From positions 148,601 to 185,889 of the forward strand of contig DBYO01000019.1 in NCBI GenBank assembly GCA_002310235.1: a DNA stretch of 37,289 bases, read 5' to 3'. Of the stretch, positions 16,213-24,791 are shown in pieces. Each line of letters starts with the position of its first letter. Position 1 is the first letter of the stretch. Below the pieces are notes generated by a model that was given only the letters and a program-made list of their open reading frames with translations, was not told the origin of the DNA and made no database searches. The translations under genes and the position numbers were made by a program. The stretch comes from Bacteroidales bacterium UBA1184. GTDB taxonomy: Bacteria > Bacteroidota > Bacteroidia > Bacteroidales > ML635J-15.

Positions 16213-17598
16213 CTATTTCATAAATTCTTCTACATCTTTTATTTCAATAGGAATACGTCTGTCACCGACGATACGTGAGCCTGTCGGCGTTATGAGGATG
16301 TCGTCCTCGAGACGTATGCCACCGAAATCGCGGTACTTGTCAACCTCGGCATAATTGATGAACTGCTCGAACTTGTGTTCGCGTTCCCAGATGTCGATAA
16401 GCTGTGGCACGAAATAAATACCCGGCTCGTTTGTCAAGACATTGCCGACCTGCAATCTCTTGCCCATACGCAGCGAAGCAACGCCGAAAATCTTTATCGG
16501 CTGAACTTCCTCGTCGTAGCCAACGTTTATCTGACCGAGGTCTTCCATATCGTGAACATCGAGTCCCATCATGTGACCAAGTCCGTGAGGCATAAACATT
16601 GCATGAGCACCAAGCTGTACGGCTTCCTTCATGTCGCCCTTCATAAGACCAAGAGCCTTGAGACCTTCTGCTAGGATTTCGCAAGCCTTCAGATGAATCG
16701 ACTGGTAGGTCTCACCAGGCTTCATCATTGGAATTGAGCCGTTTATAGTATTAAGCACAATCTGATAAACATCTTTCTGTCTCTGCGAGAATTTTCCACC
16801 AACCGGAAATGTACGGGTATTGTCCGATGCGTAGCCCATATCGGTCTGCGCGCCCGAGTCGTTGAGCAGCAAATCGCCAGTATGGAGGATATTTTCGTGA
16901 GTATGGTTGTGAAGGATTTGTCCGTTCTTCGAAACTATCGAGTGGAACGAAGTCAACAAACCGTGCTTAAGGCTTATGCCTTCGATTGTTCCGTATATTT
17001 CGTGTTCCGAAACGCCTTCCTTGGCCATTTTCATCGCAGTAGTGTGCATTTCGTAACCGATTTCAGCAGCAGCCTTCAGCTCCTCTATTTCACAGGCTTC
17101 CTTTACATTACGCAAAGCTACTACAGCCTTAACCAACGGCAAAGACGATCGCTTCTGCAATTCGGGAATCGGAATATCCAACACCGACGAAAGGAAAATC
17201 ATATTGTCGTGACGATATGGCGGAAGGAAATGAACCTCAGCCTTTGCCGACTTTATGTATTTTTCGAATTCAGCAGCAGGACGAACGTCAACTACACCGC
17301 AGCGGGCAGCCAAATCCTTTATTGTGGCCATCTCGCCCATCCAAACAATGTCATCTATTGTAAGTTCGTCACCGAAGATAATGTCGCGGTTGTTGTCAAC
17401 ATCAATTATTGCCTTTAAACCAGCCTGAGCAATTCCGAAGAAATACAAAAAATTGCTGTCCTGACGGAACTGGTAGCAGTTATCTGGATAGTTCATCGGG
17501 GCTTCATTATTACCCATAAATATGCATACTCCCGACTTCATCGCCGCCTTAAGTTTCTCACGGCGAGCCTTATAAACCTCTTGGTTGAACATTCTCAT
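16213..17598 (-). CDS. pepP: Xaa-Pro aminopeptidase (M24B)
   Basis: A 461-residue dimetal aminopeptidase releasing N-terminal residues that precede proline. The N-terminal creatinase-like domain (to about residue 170, with FRQDSNFLYFFG) precedes the pita-bread catalytic domain. Metal ligands are visible in order: the Asp residues in SGAQTDMGYASDNTR, the His in PHGLGHMMGLDVHD, the Glu in TNEPGIYF and the Glu in RLEDDILIT. No signal peptide, so cytosolic. It is the first gene of the minus-strand run. Start 17598 (ATG-AGA-ATG) could equally be the second ATG two codons later. Confidence 0.93.
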   Translation of the reverse strand: MRMFNQEVYKARREKLKAAMKSGVCIFMGNNEAPMNYPDNCYQFRQDSNFLYFFGIAQAGLKAIIDVDNNRDIIFGDELTIDDIVWMGEMATIKDLAARCGVVDVRPAAEFEKYIKSAKAEVHFLPPYRHDNMIFLSSVLDIPIPELQKRSSLPLVKAVVALRNVKEACEIEELKAAAEIGYEMHTTAMKMAKEGVSEHEIYGTIEGISLKHGLLTSFHSIVSKNGQILHNHTHENILHTGDLLLNDSGAQTDMGYASDNTRTFPVGGKFSQRQKDVYQIVLNTINGSIPMMKPGETYQSIHLKACEILAEGLKALGLMKGDMKEAVQLGAHAMFMPHGLGHMMGLDVHDMEDLGQINVGYDEEVQPIKIFGVASLRMGKRLQVGNVLTNEPGIYFVPQLIDIWEREHKFEQFINYAEVDKYRDFGGIRLEDDILITPTGSRIVGDRRIPIEIKDVEEFMK

Positions 17599-17622
17599 AA
17601 TCGTAAATTTTAAAACAGGTTG

Positions 17623-17660
17623 TAAAGGTAATAATTATTTACGATTTTGGATTTACGATT
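17623..17660 (-). promoter_or_regulatory. Tandem AATCGTAAAT motifs and -7-like box before pepP
   Basis: Minus strand: AATCGTAAAT at 17651-17660 and again at 17637-17646 (14 bp apart), then exactly 6 bp, then TACCTTTA (17623-17630), a TAnnTTTG variant with a final A. An inverted copy of the 10-mer sits at 17599-17608, directly against the start codon. Confidence 0.5.
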
Positions 17661-17801
17661 TTAGATTTTTTTTGATGGGAAAGTGCTTTTGCGTCTTGCT
17701 TTGCAATGCATATGGATTTGTCATTGAAAACTTTATCTTTGAAAGCTGGGCTTTAATTGTTTTTGTGAATAACTAATTTCCTTCCGTATGATTTTTTAAC
17801 T

Positions 17802-17809
17802 TAATTTTG
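17802..17809 (+). promoter_or_regulatory. -7 box of dnaG
   Basis: TAATTTTG fits TAnnTTTG and lies 22 nt before the ATG at 17832. No clear -33 TTTG is present. The rest of the 17661-17800 gap is AT-rich and without genes. Confidence 0.45.
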
Positions 17810-17831
17810 CATCGGAAATTTGAGTTTTGGA

Positions 17832-19895
17832 ATGATAGACCGCACTACCATAGACCGGATAATGGACGCCGCCGACATTGTCGAGGTTGTACAGGACTTT
17901 GTCAGCCTCAAGAAGCGTGGTGTAAACTATATTGGTTGCTGTCCGTTCCACAACGAAAAAACCCCATCGTTCATTGTCAGTCCGTCTAAAGGCATCTTCA
18001 AGTGCTTTGGTTGCGGCAAGTCGGGAAATGCAGTAGGTTTCGTAATGGAGCACGAACAAATGACCTACCCCGAAGCACTGAAATACATTGCTCGTAAATA
18101 CAGCATCGAAGTCGTGGAAAAAGAATTGTCGGAAGAGGAGCAAAAGCAGAACGACGATCGCGAAAGTATGCGCATTCTCAACGAATATGCTGCAAAATAT
18201 TTCCAAAACAATCTGCTCAACGACCCAGAAGGCATAGCAATTGGACTTGCATATTTCCGCGAACGCGGTTTCACAGACGAAGCAATAAAAACCTTCGGTC
18301 TTGGCTACAGCCTCGAAAAGCGCGACGCATTTACCGAAACCGCACTGAAAAACGGCTACAAGCTCGATTTCATGACCAAAACTGGACTTACCATCGTAAA
18401 CGAAGAAACCAAGCGCCGCTACGACCGTTTCTTCGGACGTGTAATGTTCCCGGTCTACAGCATTTCAGGACAGGTAATCGGCTTTGGCGGACGTGTGCTA
18501 AAGACCGCCGAAAAGACAGCAAAATACGTCAACTCACCAGAATCGGAAATCTATAACAAAAGCAAAACCTTATATGGTCTGTATCAGGCTCGCACAGAAA
18601 TCGTAAGGCAAAAAAAATGCTACTTGGTAGAAGGTTATGCCGATGTAATTTCCCTCTTCATGGCTGGCGTTCGCAACGTTGTGGCATCGTCGGGGACTTC
18701 ACTAACCGAAGACCAAATCCGCATAATACACCGCCTAACCGATGATATCACGGTGCTTTACGATGGCGATAGCGCAGGAATTCACGCTTCGATACGAGGC
18801 ATAGACATGCTTCTGGCACAAGGACTTAATGTACGCGTTCTGCTTCTTCCGGACGGCGAAGACCCAGACTCGTTTGCCAAGAAAAACGGAAGCGAAAAAA
18901 CAATAGAATACCTCAACACCCACGAAGAGGACTTCATAAGATTCAAGACTAGACTGTCAAAGCAAGAAGCCGACAAGGATCCGCTGAAACGCGCTGCAAT
19001 GATAACTGACATAGTCAAGACAATATCTGTCATCGAAGACCAGATAAAGCAGACGGTATATCTTCAGGAATGCAGCAAAATCCTTGAAATTGATGAGAAT
19101 ACGCTTTACTCGGAACTGATGAAGTTCCGAAGAAAAAAAATTACCGAAGGAAAGTTGCCTACCGGATACACGCAGCAGCAACGTCCAGAACCAAACCCTA
19201 CTCCAAGACAGCAAACGCCGAAGGTATCAGGCAATAAGGAACTCGGATTTCTCTCCAAAGAACGCGAAATAATGAGGCTTTTGCTTTTGCATGGAAACAA
19301 AACCATCGCCAACCCACTCGACACCAACAAAGAAAAACCACAGATGGTAAAAGTTGCTGAATTGATGATAGGCCTGATGGTAAAATACAACATAACGGAA
19401 CTTCGAAACAGCATTAACCAGCAAATATTCACGGAATTACTTAATGATGTATATAACAGCAACGAGATTTCGGAAAAGAAATTCATAAACAATCCCGACC
19501 CTGCAATAAGCAGCGTTGCTGCCGATGTATGTTCATCATCATACGAGCTAAGTTCCATCTGGACAAAAAACGGAAGTGTTTATTATGGAGAAGAAGCTCG
19601 GCTTCCTGAAATAATAATAGATGTATGCAACAAATACCTCATCGAGGTAAAAAAGGATAAGAAACGTAAACTTTCGGCAGAACTGAAACGTCAAATCGAA
19701 ACAAACACAAAGCAACAATCGCAACTTGCCATGCTCGAACAGGAGTACGCCAACGACACGACAAACGAACAGCTTGCCGAAGAAATTGCAGCACTAAAAG
19801 CAAATTACGAAGCAACAAAGGCTCTGACAATGGACTCCATGAAAAGCATAAAAGACATAACCGACGAGATTACAGAACTTTCGCTCAAACAATAG
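17832..19895 (+). CDS. dnaG: DNA primase
   Basis: A 687-residue replicative primase that lays RNA primers for both strands. The CHC2 zinc finger is complete (C37-PFH40 and C58-FGC61), followed by the RNA-polymerase-like core with NSPESEIYNKSKTLYG. The Toprim domain carries EGYAD at 267-271 and DGDSAG at 311-316 for metal binding. After about residue 435 comes a Pro/Gln-rich linker and the helicase-interacting C-terminal domain, with a long helical tail. ATG 17832 is preferred over an in-frame TTG 12 nt upstream. The stop lies 11 nt before ispE, so the two are co-transcribed. Confidence 0.96.
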   Translation: MIDRTTIDRIMDAADIVEVVQDFVSLKKRGVNYIGCCPFHNEKTPSFIVSPSKGIFKCFGCGKSGNAVGFVMEHEQMTYPEALKYIARKYSIEVVEKELSEEEQKQNDDRESMRILNEYAAKYFQNNLLNDPEGIAIGLAYFRERGFTDEAIKTFGLGYSLEKRDAFTETALKNGYKLDFMTKTGLTIVNEETKRRYDRFFGRVMFPVYSISGQVIGFGGRVLKTAEKTAKYVNSPESEIYNKSKTLYGLYQARTEIVRQKKCYLVEGYADVISLFMAGVRNVVASSGTSLTEDQIRIIHRLTDDITVLYDGDSAGIHASIRGIDMLLAQGLNVRVLLLPDGEDPDSFAKKNGSEKTIEYLNTHEEDFIRFKTRLSKQEADKDPLKRAAMITDIVKTISVIEDQIKQTVYLQECSKILEIDENTLYSELMKFRRKKITEGKLPTGYTQQQRPEPNPTPRQQTPKVSGNKELGFLSKEREIMRLLLLHGNKTIANPLDTNKEKPQMVKVAELMIGLMVKYNITELRNSINQQIFTELLNDVYNSNEISEKKFINNPDPAISSVAADVCSSSYELSSIWTKNGSVYYGEEARLPEIIIDVCNKYLIEVKKDKKRKLSAELKRQIETNTKQQSQLAMLEQEYANDTTNEQLAEEIAALKANYEATKALTMDSMKSIKDITDEITELSLKQ

Positions 19896-19906
19896 CAAGC
19901 AACGAT

Positions 19907-20722
19907 ATGATTGACAAAACTATATGCTTCCCAAACGCCAAAATAAACATCGGACTTGACATTGTTCGCCGACGCACCGATGGATACCACGATATCAGCA
20001 CGTTATTCTACCCAATCAACATTACCGACGCAATGGAAATTATGCCATCTGACAAGTTCGTTTTCGACAATAGAGGCATAAAAATTGACTGCGAAATAGA
20101 GAAGAATCTTTGCTACAAGGCTTACAAAATGCTAAAAGACAATTATGACCTGCCACCAGTAAAATTTGTGCTATACAAACACATTCCTTTCGGAAGTGGA
20201 CTTGGAGCTGGGTCGTCGGATGCTGCCTTCACAATAAAGATGCTCAACGATATGTTCTCTTTGAAACTCACCACAGAGCAAATGGTTGCATATGCATCGC
20301 GACTTGGTGCCGACTGCGCATTCTTCATCCACAATCGACCAATGCTTGCCGAAGGAACAGGAAACATACTCCGCAAAACCCAACTTTCATTATCGGGAAA
20401 AATCCTTGTACTTGTACTGCCACCTATCTCGGTAAATACTGCAAAGGCATACTCGCAATGCAAGCCCGAAGAACCACTATATAGGCTCGAAGATTCGATA
20501 AAGTTACCTATCGAACAATGGAAAGACCGCATAAAGAACGACTTCGAGCCGACAGTTTTTGCCGGGAATCCACTTCTTGCCGAAATAAAGCAGAAACTTT
20601 ACGAAAACGGTGCAATCTTCTCCCAGATGTCGGGTTCTGGCTCTACGATGTACGGCATTTTCGACACTAAACCGCAACTGGATTTCGCTGGTTGTAAAAC
20701 AGAATTTATTGAATTGAAATGA
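19907..20722 (+). CDS. ispE: 4-diphosphocytidyl-2-C-methyl-D-erythritol kinase
   Basis: A 271-residue GHMP kinase catalysing the ATP-dependent 2-phosphorylation step of the MEP pathway. PNAKINIGL opens the substrate site with its conserved Lys, followed by RRTDGYHDI. The GHMP ATP loop PFGSGLGAGSSDA spans residues 94-106, and SQMSGSGSTMYGIF is the C-terminal glycine motif. It lies 11 nt after dnaG and its stop overlaps the next start as ATGA. With ispH in the window, two of the pathway's steps are encoded here in different operons. Confidence 0.95.
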   Translation: MIDKTICFPNAKINIGLDIVRRRTDGYHDISTLFYPINITDAMEIMPSDKFVFDNRGIKIDCEIEKNLCYKAYKMLKDNYDLPPVKFVLYKHIPFGSGLGAGSSDAAFTIKMLNDMFSLKLTTEQMVAYASRLGADCAFFIHNRPMLAEGTGNILRKTQLSLSGKILVLVLPPISVNTAKAYSQCKPEEPLYRLEDSIKLPIEQWKDRIKNDFEPTVFAGNPLLAEIKQKLYENGAIFSQMSGSGSTMYGIFDTKPQLDFAGCKTEFIELK

Positions 20723-21477
20723 GAAAAATTTTAACCACTATTGTCATAATTTTTGCAACTCTTCTGTCGCTTTATTCGCAACAGAAGACCGACACTACTG
20801 GCAATGCCGAATACTACCGCAAATTTGCATTCCGTACGTTTTCAAATGAAAGCATAACACTTCCATATCGTGAAGCCGCCCTTTGCCAAAACGTTAGCGG
20901 GAAGTCGGCACTGGTGATTTTCCTGCACGGCGGATCACATCGTGGTGACGACAACAAGTCGCAGATTCGTGGCACTGCAATACGCGCCATTGTCAACTAC
21001 CTGGAGAAAAGCAACATAAAATCCATTGTCGTTGCTCCGCAATGCGACAAAGACCACTTCTGGCACGACTACGACGGGAAGGTCAGCAACGCACTCAAGC
21101 AACTTATCGGCAAGCTCATAGCCGACAACAGCGACATCGACAGCAAACGGGTTTACATTTTCGGTTATTCGAGCGGTGGCGCAGGCGTATGGCGCATGAT
21201 TTCCGACTATCCCGACACTTTTGCCGCAGCAATGACGGTAGCCTCGTATCCACGCAACGCATATCCGAAAAACATTGCCCAGACTGCGCTATGTTGCATT
21301 ATGGCAGGAAAAGATGATAAAGCAAAAGTTTCATTGGTAAAGCCAACCATCAAGGAAACGCAGAAATATGGAGGAACAATAAATTTTATTGTCGAAAAGG
21401 ACTGCGACCACATTTCGGTATGCCCCGCTGCGTTCAACGACAACAATTTGGAATGGGTGTTCAACAATAAAAAATAA
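20719..21477 (+). CDS. Secreted alpha/beta-hydrolase, esterase/PHB-depolymerase-like
   Basis: A 252-residue hydrolase with an N-terminal signal peptide (hydrophobic to LYS, before QQKTD), so probably periplasmic or exported. FLHGGSHRGD (oxyanion region near residues 69-76), GYSSGG with nucleophile Ser151, MAGKDD with candidate acid Asp199 or Asp200, and KDCDHIS with His231 form a complete triad. This layout matches esterase D/PHB depolymerase-like and dienelactone-hydrolase-like proteins. The substrate is unknown, and a carbohydrate ester or peptide is possible. Start by ATGA overlap with ispE suggests translational coupling, but no functional link is evident. Confidence 0.78.
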   Translation: MRKILTTIVIIFATLLSLYSQQKTDTTGNAEYYRKFAFRTFSNESITLPYREAALCQNVSGKSALVIFLHGGSHRGDDNKSQIRGTAIRAIVNYLEKSNIKSIVVAPQCDKDHFWHDYDGKVSNALKQLIGKLIADNSDIDSKRVYIFGYSSGGAGVWRMISDYPDTFAAAMTVASYPRNAYPKNIAQTALCCIMAGKDDKAKVSLVKPTIKETQKYGGTINFIVEKDCDHISVCPAAFNDNNLEWVFNNKK

Positions 21478-21481
21478 GATT

Positions 21482-22063
21482 ATGAAATTCGATTCGCTAG
21501 CACAATGCAAACAATATATATCAGCCGATGCATATAGATACATTGGAACTTTCAGCAAATTTGCAGCATTTAAGCTTCGACTGAAAGTCATCGGATTCCG
21601 CTATACACGTGTGATGCGCATATGCTGCTATCTGCGTTCTCGCAAGTGGTTGTTGCCGATATACTTGATTTATAGGCTAAAACTTAACAGACTGTCGTAC
21701 AAGTCGGGCATACAGATTTCCGAAACAACACAGATTGGCAAAGGCTTCTACATCGGGCATTTCGGCTGCATAGTGGTAAGCGACCAGGCAGTCATCGGCA
21801 ACAACGTTAACATTTCGCAGGGCATTACCATAGGACGGACAAACCGTGGTGAAAAGCAAGGTGTACCCACTATCGGCAACGAAGTTTACATTGGTCCTGG
21901 AGCCAAGATTATCGGCAAGATAAGTATCGGCAACAACATTACAATCGGAGCAAATGCCGTTGTTACGGCGGATGTTCCCGACAACGCATGCGTTGCCGGG
22001 ATTCCCGCAAAAATAATCTCGTACTCAGGAAGCGATGGCTACGTAAACAGAACAGTAAAATAA
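21482..22063 (+). CDS. Hexapeptide-repeat acyltransferase, serine O-acetyltransferase-like
   Basis: A 193-residue left-handed beta-helix acyltransferase. The N-terminal helical part (about 65 residues) is followed by hexads: TQIGKGFYIGHFGCIVV, AVIGNNVNISQGITIG, PTIGNEVYIGPGAKIIG, and ending ADVPDNACVAGIPAKII. The catalytic His is in IGHFG. The layout resembles the CysE/SAT family, but the N-terminal domain is shorter than in a classical CysE, so an O-acetyltransferase for lipopolysaccharide or exopolysaccharide is equally possible. ATG 21482 lies 4 nt after the hydrolase stop. Upstream in-frame starts run into that gene. Confidence 0.8.
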   Translation: MKFDSLAQCKQYISADAYRYIGTFSKFAAFKLRLKVIGFRYTRVMRICCYLRSRKWLLPIYLIYRLKLNRLSYKSGIQISETTQIGKGFYIGHFGCIVVSDQAVIGNNVNISQGITIGRTNRGEKQGVPTIGNEVYIGPGAKIIGKISIGNNITIGANAVVTADVPDNACVAGIPAKIISYSGSDGYVNRTVK

Positions 22064-22085
22064 TAACCAAATAAAATTTAATAGT

Positions 22086-22397
22086 ATGATTTTAGCAAGC
22101 ATTGATACAATTCCAGGAAAAAACTTTGAAGTTTTGGGAATCGTTAAGGGAACAGTAGTACAGTCGAAGCATATTGGACGCGATATTTTGGCTGGGTTGA
22201 AAACTATAGTAGGCGGCGAAATACAGGGCTACACAGATATGCTTATCGAAGCTCGCAACATTGCAACCGAACGTATGACAAGAGAAGCAGAATCACTTGG
22301 TGCTGATGCAGTTATCGGTATGCGTTATTGCACCTCGGCAGTTATGGAAGGCGCAGCCGAAATAGTTGCCTACGGCACAGCAGTGAAATTCGTCTAG
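22086..22397 (+). CDS. YbjQ/UPF0145 family protein
   Basis: A 103-residue protein matching the YbjQ family: it opens ILASIDTIPGKNFEVLGIVKG, with VVGGEIQGYTDML-like and EARNIATERM in the middle, and GADAVIGMRY near the end. These small proteins form oligomeric beta-rich assemblies of unknown function, with a suggested heavy-metal link in some annotations. Last gene of the dnaG run. A structured non-coding gap of 230 bp follows. Confidence 0.9.
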   Translation: MILASIDTIPGKNFEVLGIVKGTVVQSKHIGRDILAGLKTIVGGEIQGYTDMLIEARNIATERMTREAESLGADAVIGMRYCTSAVMEGAAEIVAYGTAVKFV

Positions 22398-22560
22398 GCG
22401 TTTTGGGCTTGCAGGTTCGAAGGCTAACAGGCTTGAAGTCTCCCCCAATCTTTAAGGCCATTAAGGCCTTTAAAGACCTTAATGCATGTGGGGCAACAAC
22501 ATTCTGCTAGGCTGTTAGCCTGTTGGACTGTTAGCCTTTAAGCCCTTTAGCCCCAAAATA
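22398..22560. repeat. Structured repeat element after ybjQ
   Basis: No ORF. AGGCTAACAG (22421-22430) is complementary to two copies of CTGTTAGCCT (22512-22521 and 22528-22537), allowing two alternative long-range stems. Between them, CTTTAAGGCC pairs with GGCCTTTAAAG apart from one bulge, inside CCCC...GGGG arms (about 22442-22496). It may be a processed 3' end or attenuator-like structure. There is no strong T tract. Confidence 0.6.
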
Positions 22561-22582
22561 AAATCGCAAATCGTATTTCGTA

Positions 22583-22606
22583 AATCGTAAATATATTGTA
22601 TCTTTG
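22583..22606 (+). promoter_or_regulatory. AATCGTAAAT-N6-TATCTTTG promoter motif before kamE
   Basis: AATCGTAAAT (22583-22592), 6 bp, TATCTTTG (22599-22606), 21 nt before the ATG. It is preceded by degenerate AAATCG words from 22561. The spacing is identical to that before the GT4 gene and pepP. Confidence 0.6.
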
Positions 22607-22627
22607 CACACAAAATTTTGATTTGCA

Positions 22628-23419
22628 ATGAGCGAAGGACTATACTCAATGGAAGCCAAGGATTACGATAAAACCTTGGACTTAACGAAAATAAAGCCTT
22701 ACGGCGATACAATGAACGACGGTAAAACCCAGATAAGTTTTACCTTGCCAGTACCTGCTGGTGCCGAAGCCGAAGAAGCAGCCAAGCAACTCCTCAAGAA
22801 AATGGGATTCGAGAATCCTCTCGTAGTTTATGCAAAAGAACTTACCGAAGGTTTCACATTCTTCAATTGCTATGGAAGTTGCACACATACTGTCGACTAC
22901 TCTACAATACATGTTCCGAAGGTTGAATCAACCGTAATGGGCATGAAGGAAACCGACGATTATATCCGCGAACACATAGGTCGCAAAATTATCGTTGTTG
23001 GAGCAAGTACAGGAACCGATGCGCACACTGTTGGTATCGATGCTATCATGAACATGAAGGGATACGCAGGGCACTACGGATTAGAACGTTACGACATGAT
23101 CGAAGCCCTCAACATGGGTAGCCAGGTTCCGAACGAAGAATTCATTGCAAAAGCAATAGAAATTCATGCCGACGCTCTTCTTGTTTCACAGACAGTAACA
23201 CAGAAGGACGTACACATCAAGAATATGACAGAACTTGTCGAAATGCTTGAAGCCGAAGGTCTCCGCGACAAGGTTATCCTCGTCTGCGGCGGTCCGCGTA
23301 TAAGCCACGAGCTTGCGCAGGAACTTGGCTACGATGCAGGTTTCGGTGCAAATACATACGCCGATGATGTTGCATCGTTCGTAGCTCAGGAACTCGACAG
23401 GCGATTGAACAACAAATAG
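22628..23419 (+). CDS. kamE: Lysine 5,6-aminomutase beta subunit (KamE)
   Basis: A 263-residue beta subunit of the adenosylcobalamin- and PLP-dependent aminomutase that moves the terminal amino group of lysine or beta-lysine during lysine fermentation. It opens GLYSMEAKDYDKTLDL and PYGDTMNDGK, as in the Clostridium enzyme. The cobalamin motif GTDAHTVGIDAI has His133 as the expected cobalt ligand, and MNMKGYAGHYG has Lys144 as the expected PLP lysine. Both match the published Clostridium numbering as I recall it. VSQTVTQKDVHIKNM and LVCGGPRISHELA complete the Rossmann-like B12 domain. The alpha subunit (KamD) normally lies next to it but is absent here: the neighbours are ybjQ and rsgA. Confidence 0.93.
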   Translation: MSEGLYSMEAKDYDKTLDLTKIKPYGDTMNDGKTQISFTLPVPAGAEAEEAAKQLLKKMGFENPLVVYAKELTEGFTFFNCYGSCTHTVDYSTIHVPKVESTVMGMKETDDYIREHIGRKIIVVGASTGTDAHTVGIDAIMNMKGYAGHYGLERYDMIEALNMGSQVPNEEFIAKAIEIHADALLVSQTVTQKDVHIKNMTELVEMLEAEGLRDKVILVCGGPRISHELAQELGYDAGFGANTYADDVASFVAQELDRRLNNK

Positions 23420-23424
23420 TGCCG

Positions 23425-24354
23425 ATGCTTAAAACTGGAACGGTTATACAGTCGAACGGAAGCAACTGCATAGTTGCCTGCGACAATCAAAAGTACGACT
23501 GCATAATCAAAGGTAAGCTAAGGCAAAAAGGTTACAACTCGACAAATCCCGTAGCAGTCGGCGATATTGTCGAGTTTGACATTTCTATAGAGCCAGCTAC
23601 AATCGCCAGCATACACGAACGCCGCAATTGCATAATTCGCAAATCAACCAACCTATCGAAGCAATCACATGTGATTGCCGCCAACATCGACCAGGCGATA
23701 TTTGTGTTCACAATGCACCACCCCGAAACCACAACAGTTTTTCTCGATCGCTTTCTAGTTTCTGCAGAATCGTACAGCATTCCTACAATAATAATTTTCA
23801 ACAAGATAGATATCTACAAGCCGGAAGAATTCGACCAAGTTGCCGAACTTATGGCTACATACGCTGAAATCGGCTACAAAGTGATTGACGTTTCGGTAAC
23901 GAAGAACCACAACCTCGATGCCGTGCGTGAAATTCTGAAGGATAAGGTAAGCCTAATTTCAGGACAAAGCGGTGTTGGAAAGACTTCGATTGTGAATGCC
24001 GTATCGGGGCTGAACCTAAAGACTGCCAGTATTTCGGAATCGCACGACTCAGGCAAGCACACAACTTCGTTTGCTCAGATGCTAAAACTCGACTTTGGCG
24101 GATACATAATCGACACTCCGGGTGTTCGTGCTTTCGGACTTGTGGAACTCGAACGCAACTGTATTTCGCACTATTTCCCCGAAATTTTCAAGACTGCCGA
24201 AAAGTGCCGTTTCTACAACTGCACCCATACCAACGAACCGGGATGCGCCGTGAAGGAAGCTGTCGAAAACGGAGAAATCGCGTGGAGCAGATACCACTCG
24301 TACACAAACATTTTCTTCGACGAGGACGAAAAGCATAGAAGAGAAGATTATTGA
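23425..24354 (+). CDS. rsgA: Ribosome small-subunit-dependent GTPase A
   Basis: A 309-residue circularly permuted GTPase that proofreads late 30S subunit maturation. An N-terminal OB domain is followed by the permuted G domain: G4 FNKIDIY (NKID at 126-129) precedes G1 GQSGVGKTS at 180-188 and G3 DTPGVRAFG at 230. The C-terminal zinc knuckle is C261-x4-C266-x-H268-x5-C274. The ATG at 23425 is chosen. A GTG at 23419 would overlap the kamE stop by one base. It follows kamE by 5 nt, so it is probably co-transcribed. Confidence 0.95.
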   Translation: MLKTGTVIQSNGSNCIVACDNQKYDCIIKGKLRQKGYNSTNPVAVGDIVEFDISIEPATIASIHERRNCIIRKSTNLSKQSHVIAANIDQAIFVFTMHHPETTTVFLDRFLVSAESYSIPTIIIFNKIDIYKPEEFDQVAELMATYAEIGYKVIDVSVTKNHNLDAVREILKDKVSLISGQSGVGKTSIVNAVSGLNLKTASISESHDSGKHTTSFAQMLKLDFGGYIIDTPGVRAFGLVELERNCISHYFPEIFKTAEKCRFYNCTHTNEPGCAVKEAVENGEIAWSRYHSYTNIFFDEDEKHRREDY

Positions 24355-24394
24355 TTTTTCACTATTTTTGTTCCATCAATAATTCGCACAAACG

Positions 24395-24790
24395 ATGAAA
24401 AACTTAAAAACCCTATTCTTAATTGCAATTATGTGCATTGCTGCAGTATATTGTTCTGCACAAAGCAATGCACCAGAAAACTTCAAGAAATTCTGGAAAT
24501 CATACACTTCCGACTCCGTATTCCAAATGGAACGCACTAAGTTTCCACTTCCGCTTACCTATTATGAATACGACGAAGACAACGAAACCGAAATAACCGA
24601 AGATATCGGTGCCGAATTCTGGCTATTCGACAATTTCGTTGACGAAAGCTACAAATCTAGAACAGAAAAGGTAAACGACACGTACGTAGTCACCAAGACC
24701 GGAATAGAAAACGGCATATACGTAAGGTACTACTTTGCTACCACCGACGGCAAATGGTATCTTGTAAGAATAACAGATTCAAGCAACTAA
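24395..24790 (+). CDS. DUF4348-like secreted protein
   Basis: A 131-residue protein with a signal peptide (hydrophobic core to AAVYCSA, cleavage before QS). ENFKKFWKSY then SDSVFQMERTKFPL matches the DUF4348 pattern known from Bacteroidota, followed by beta strands YVRYYFATTDGKWYLVRI. No catalytic motif is visible. Function is unknown, probably periplasmic. It lies 40 nt after rsgA, with a TAttTTTG-like box at 24363-24370 that may be an internal promoter, and 1 nt before the next gene. Confidence 0.7.
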   Translation: MKNLKTLFLIAIMCIAAVYCSAQSNAPENFKKFWKSYTSDSVFQMERTKFPLPLTYYEYDEDNETEITEDIGAEFWLFDNFVDESYKSRTEKVNDTYVVTKTGIENGIYVRYYFATTDGKWYLVRITDSSN

Positions 24791-24791
24791 T

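Noticed and set aside
22398..22627. Cobalamin riboswitch before the B12-dependent kamE
   Set aside because: No B12-box or four-way-junction pattern was recognised, and the gap is taken up by repeats and a promoter motif. A covariance search would settle it.
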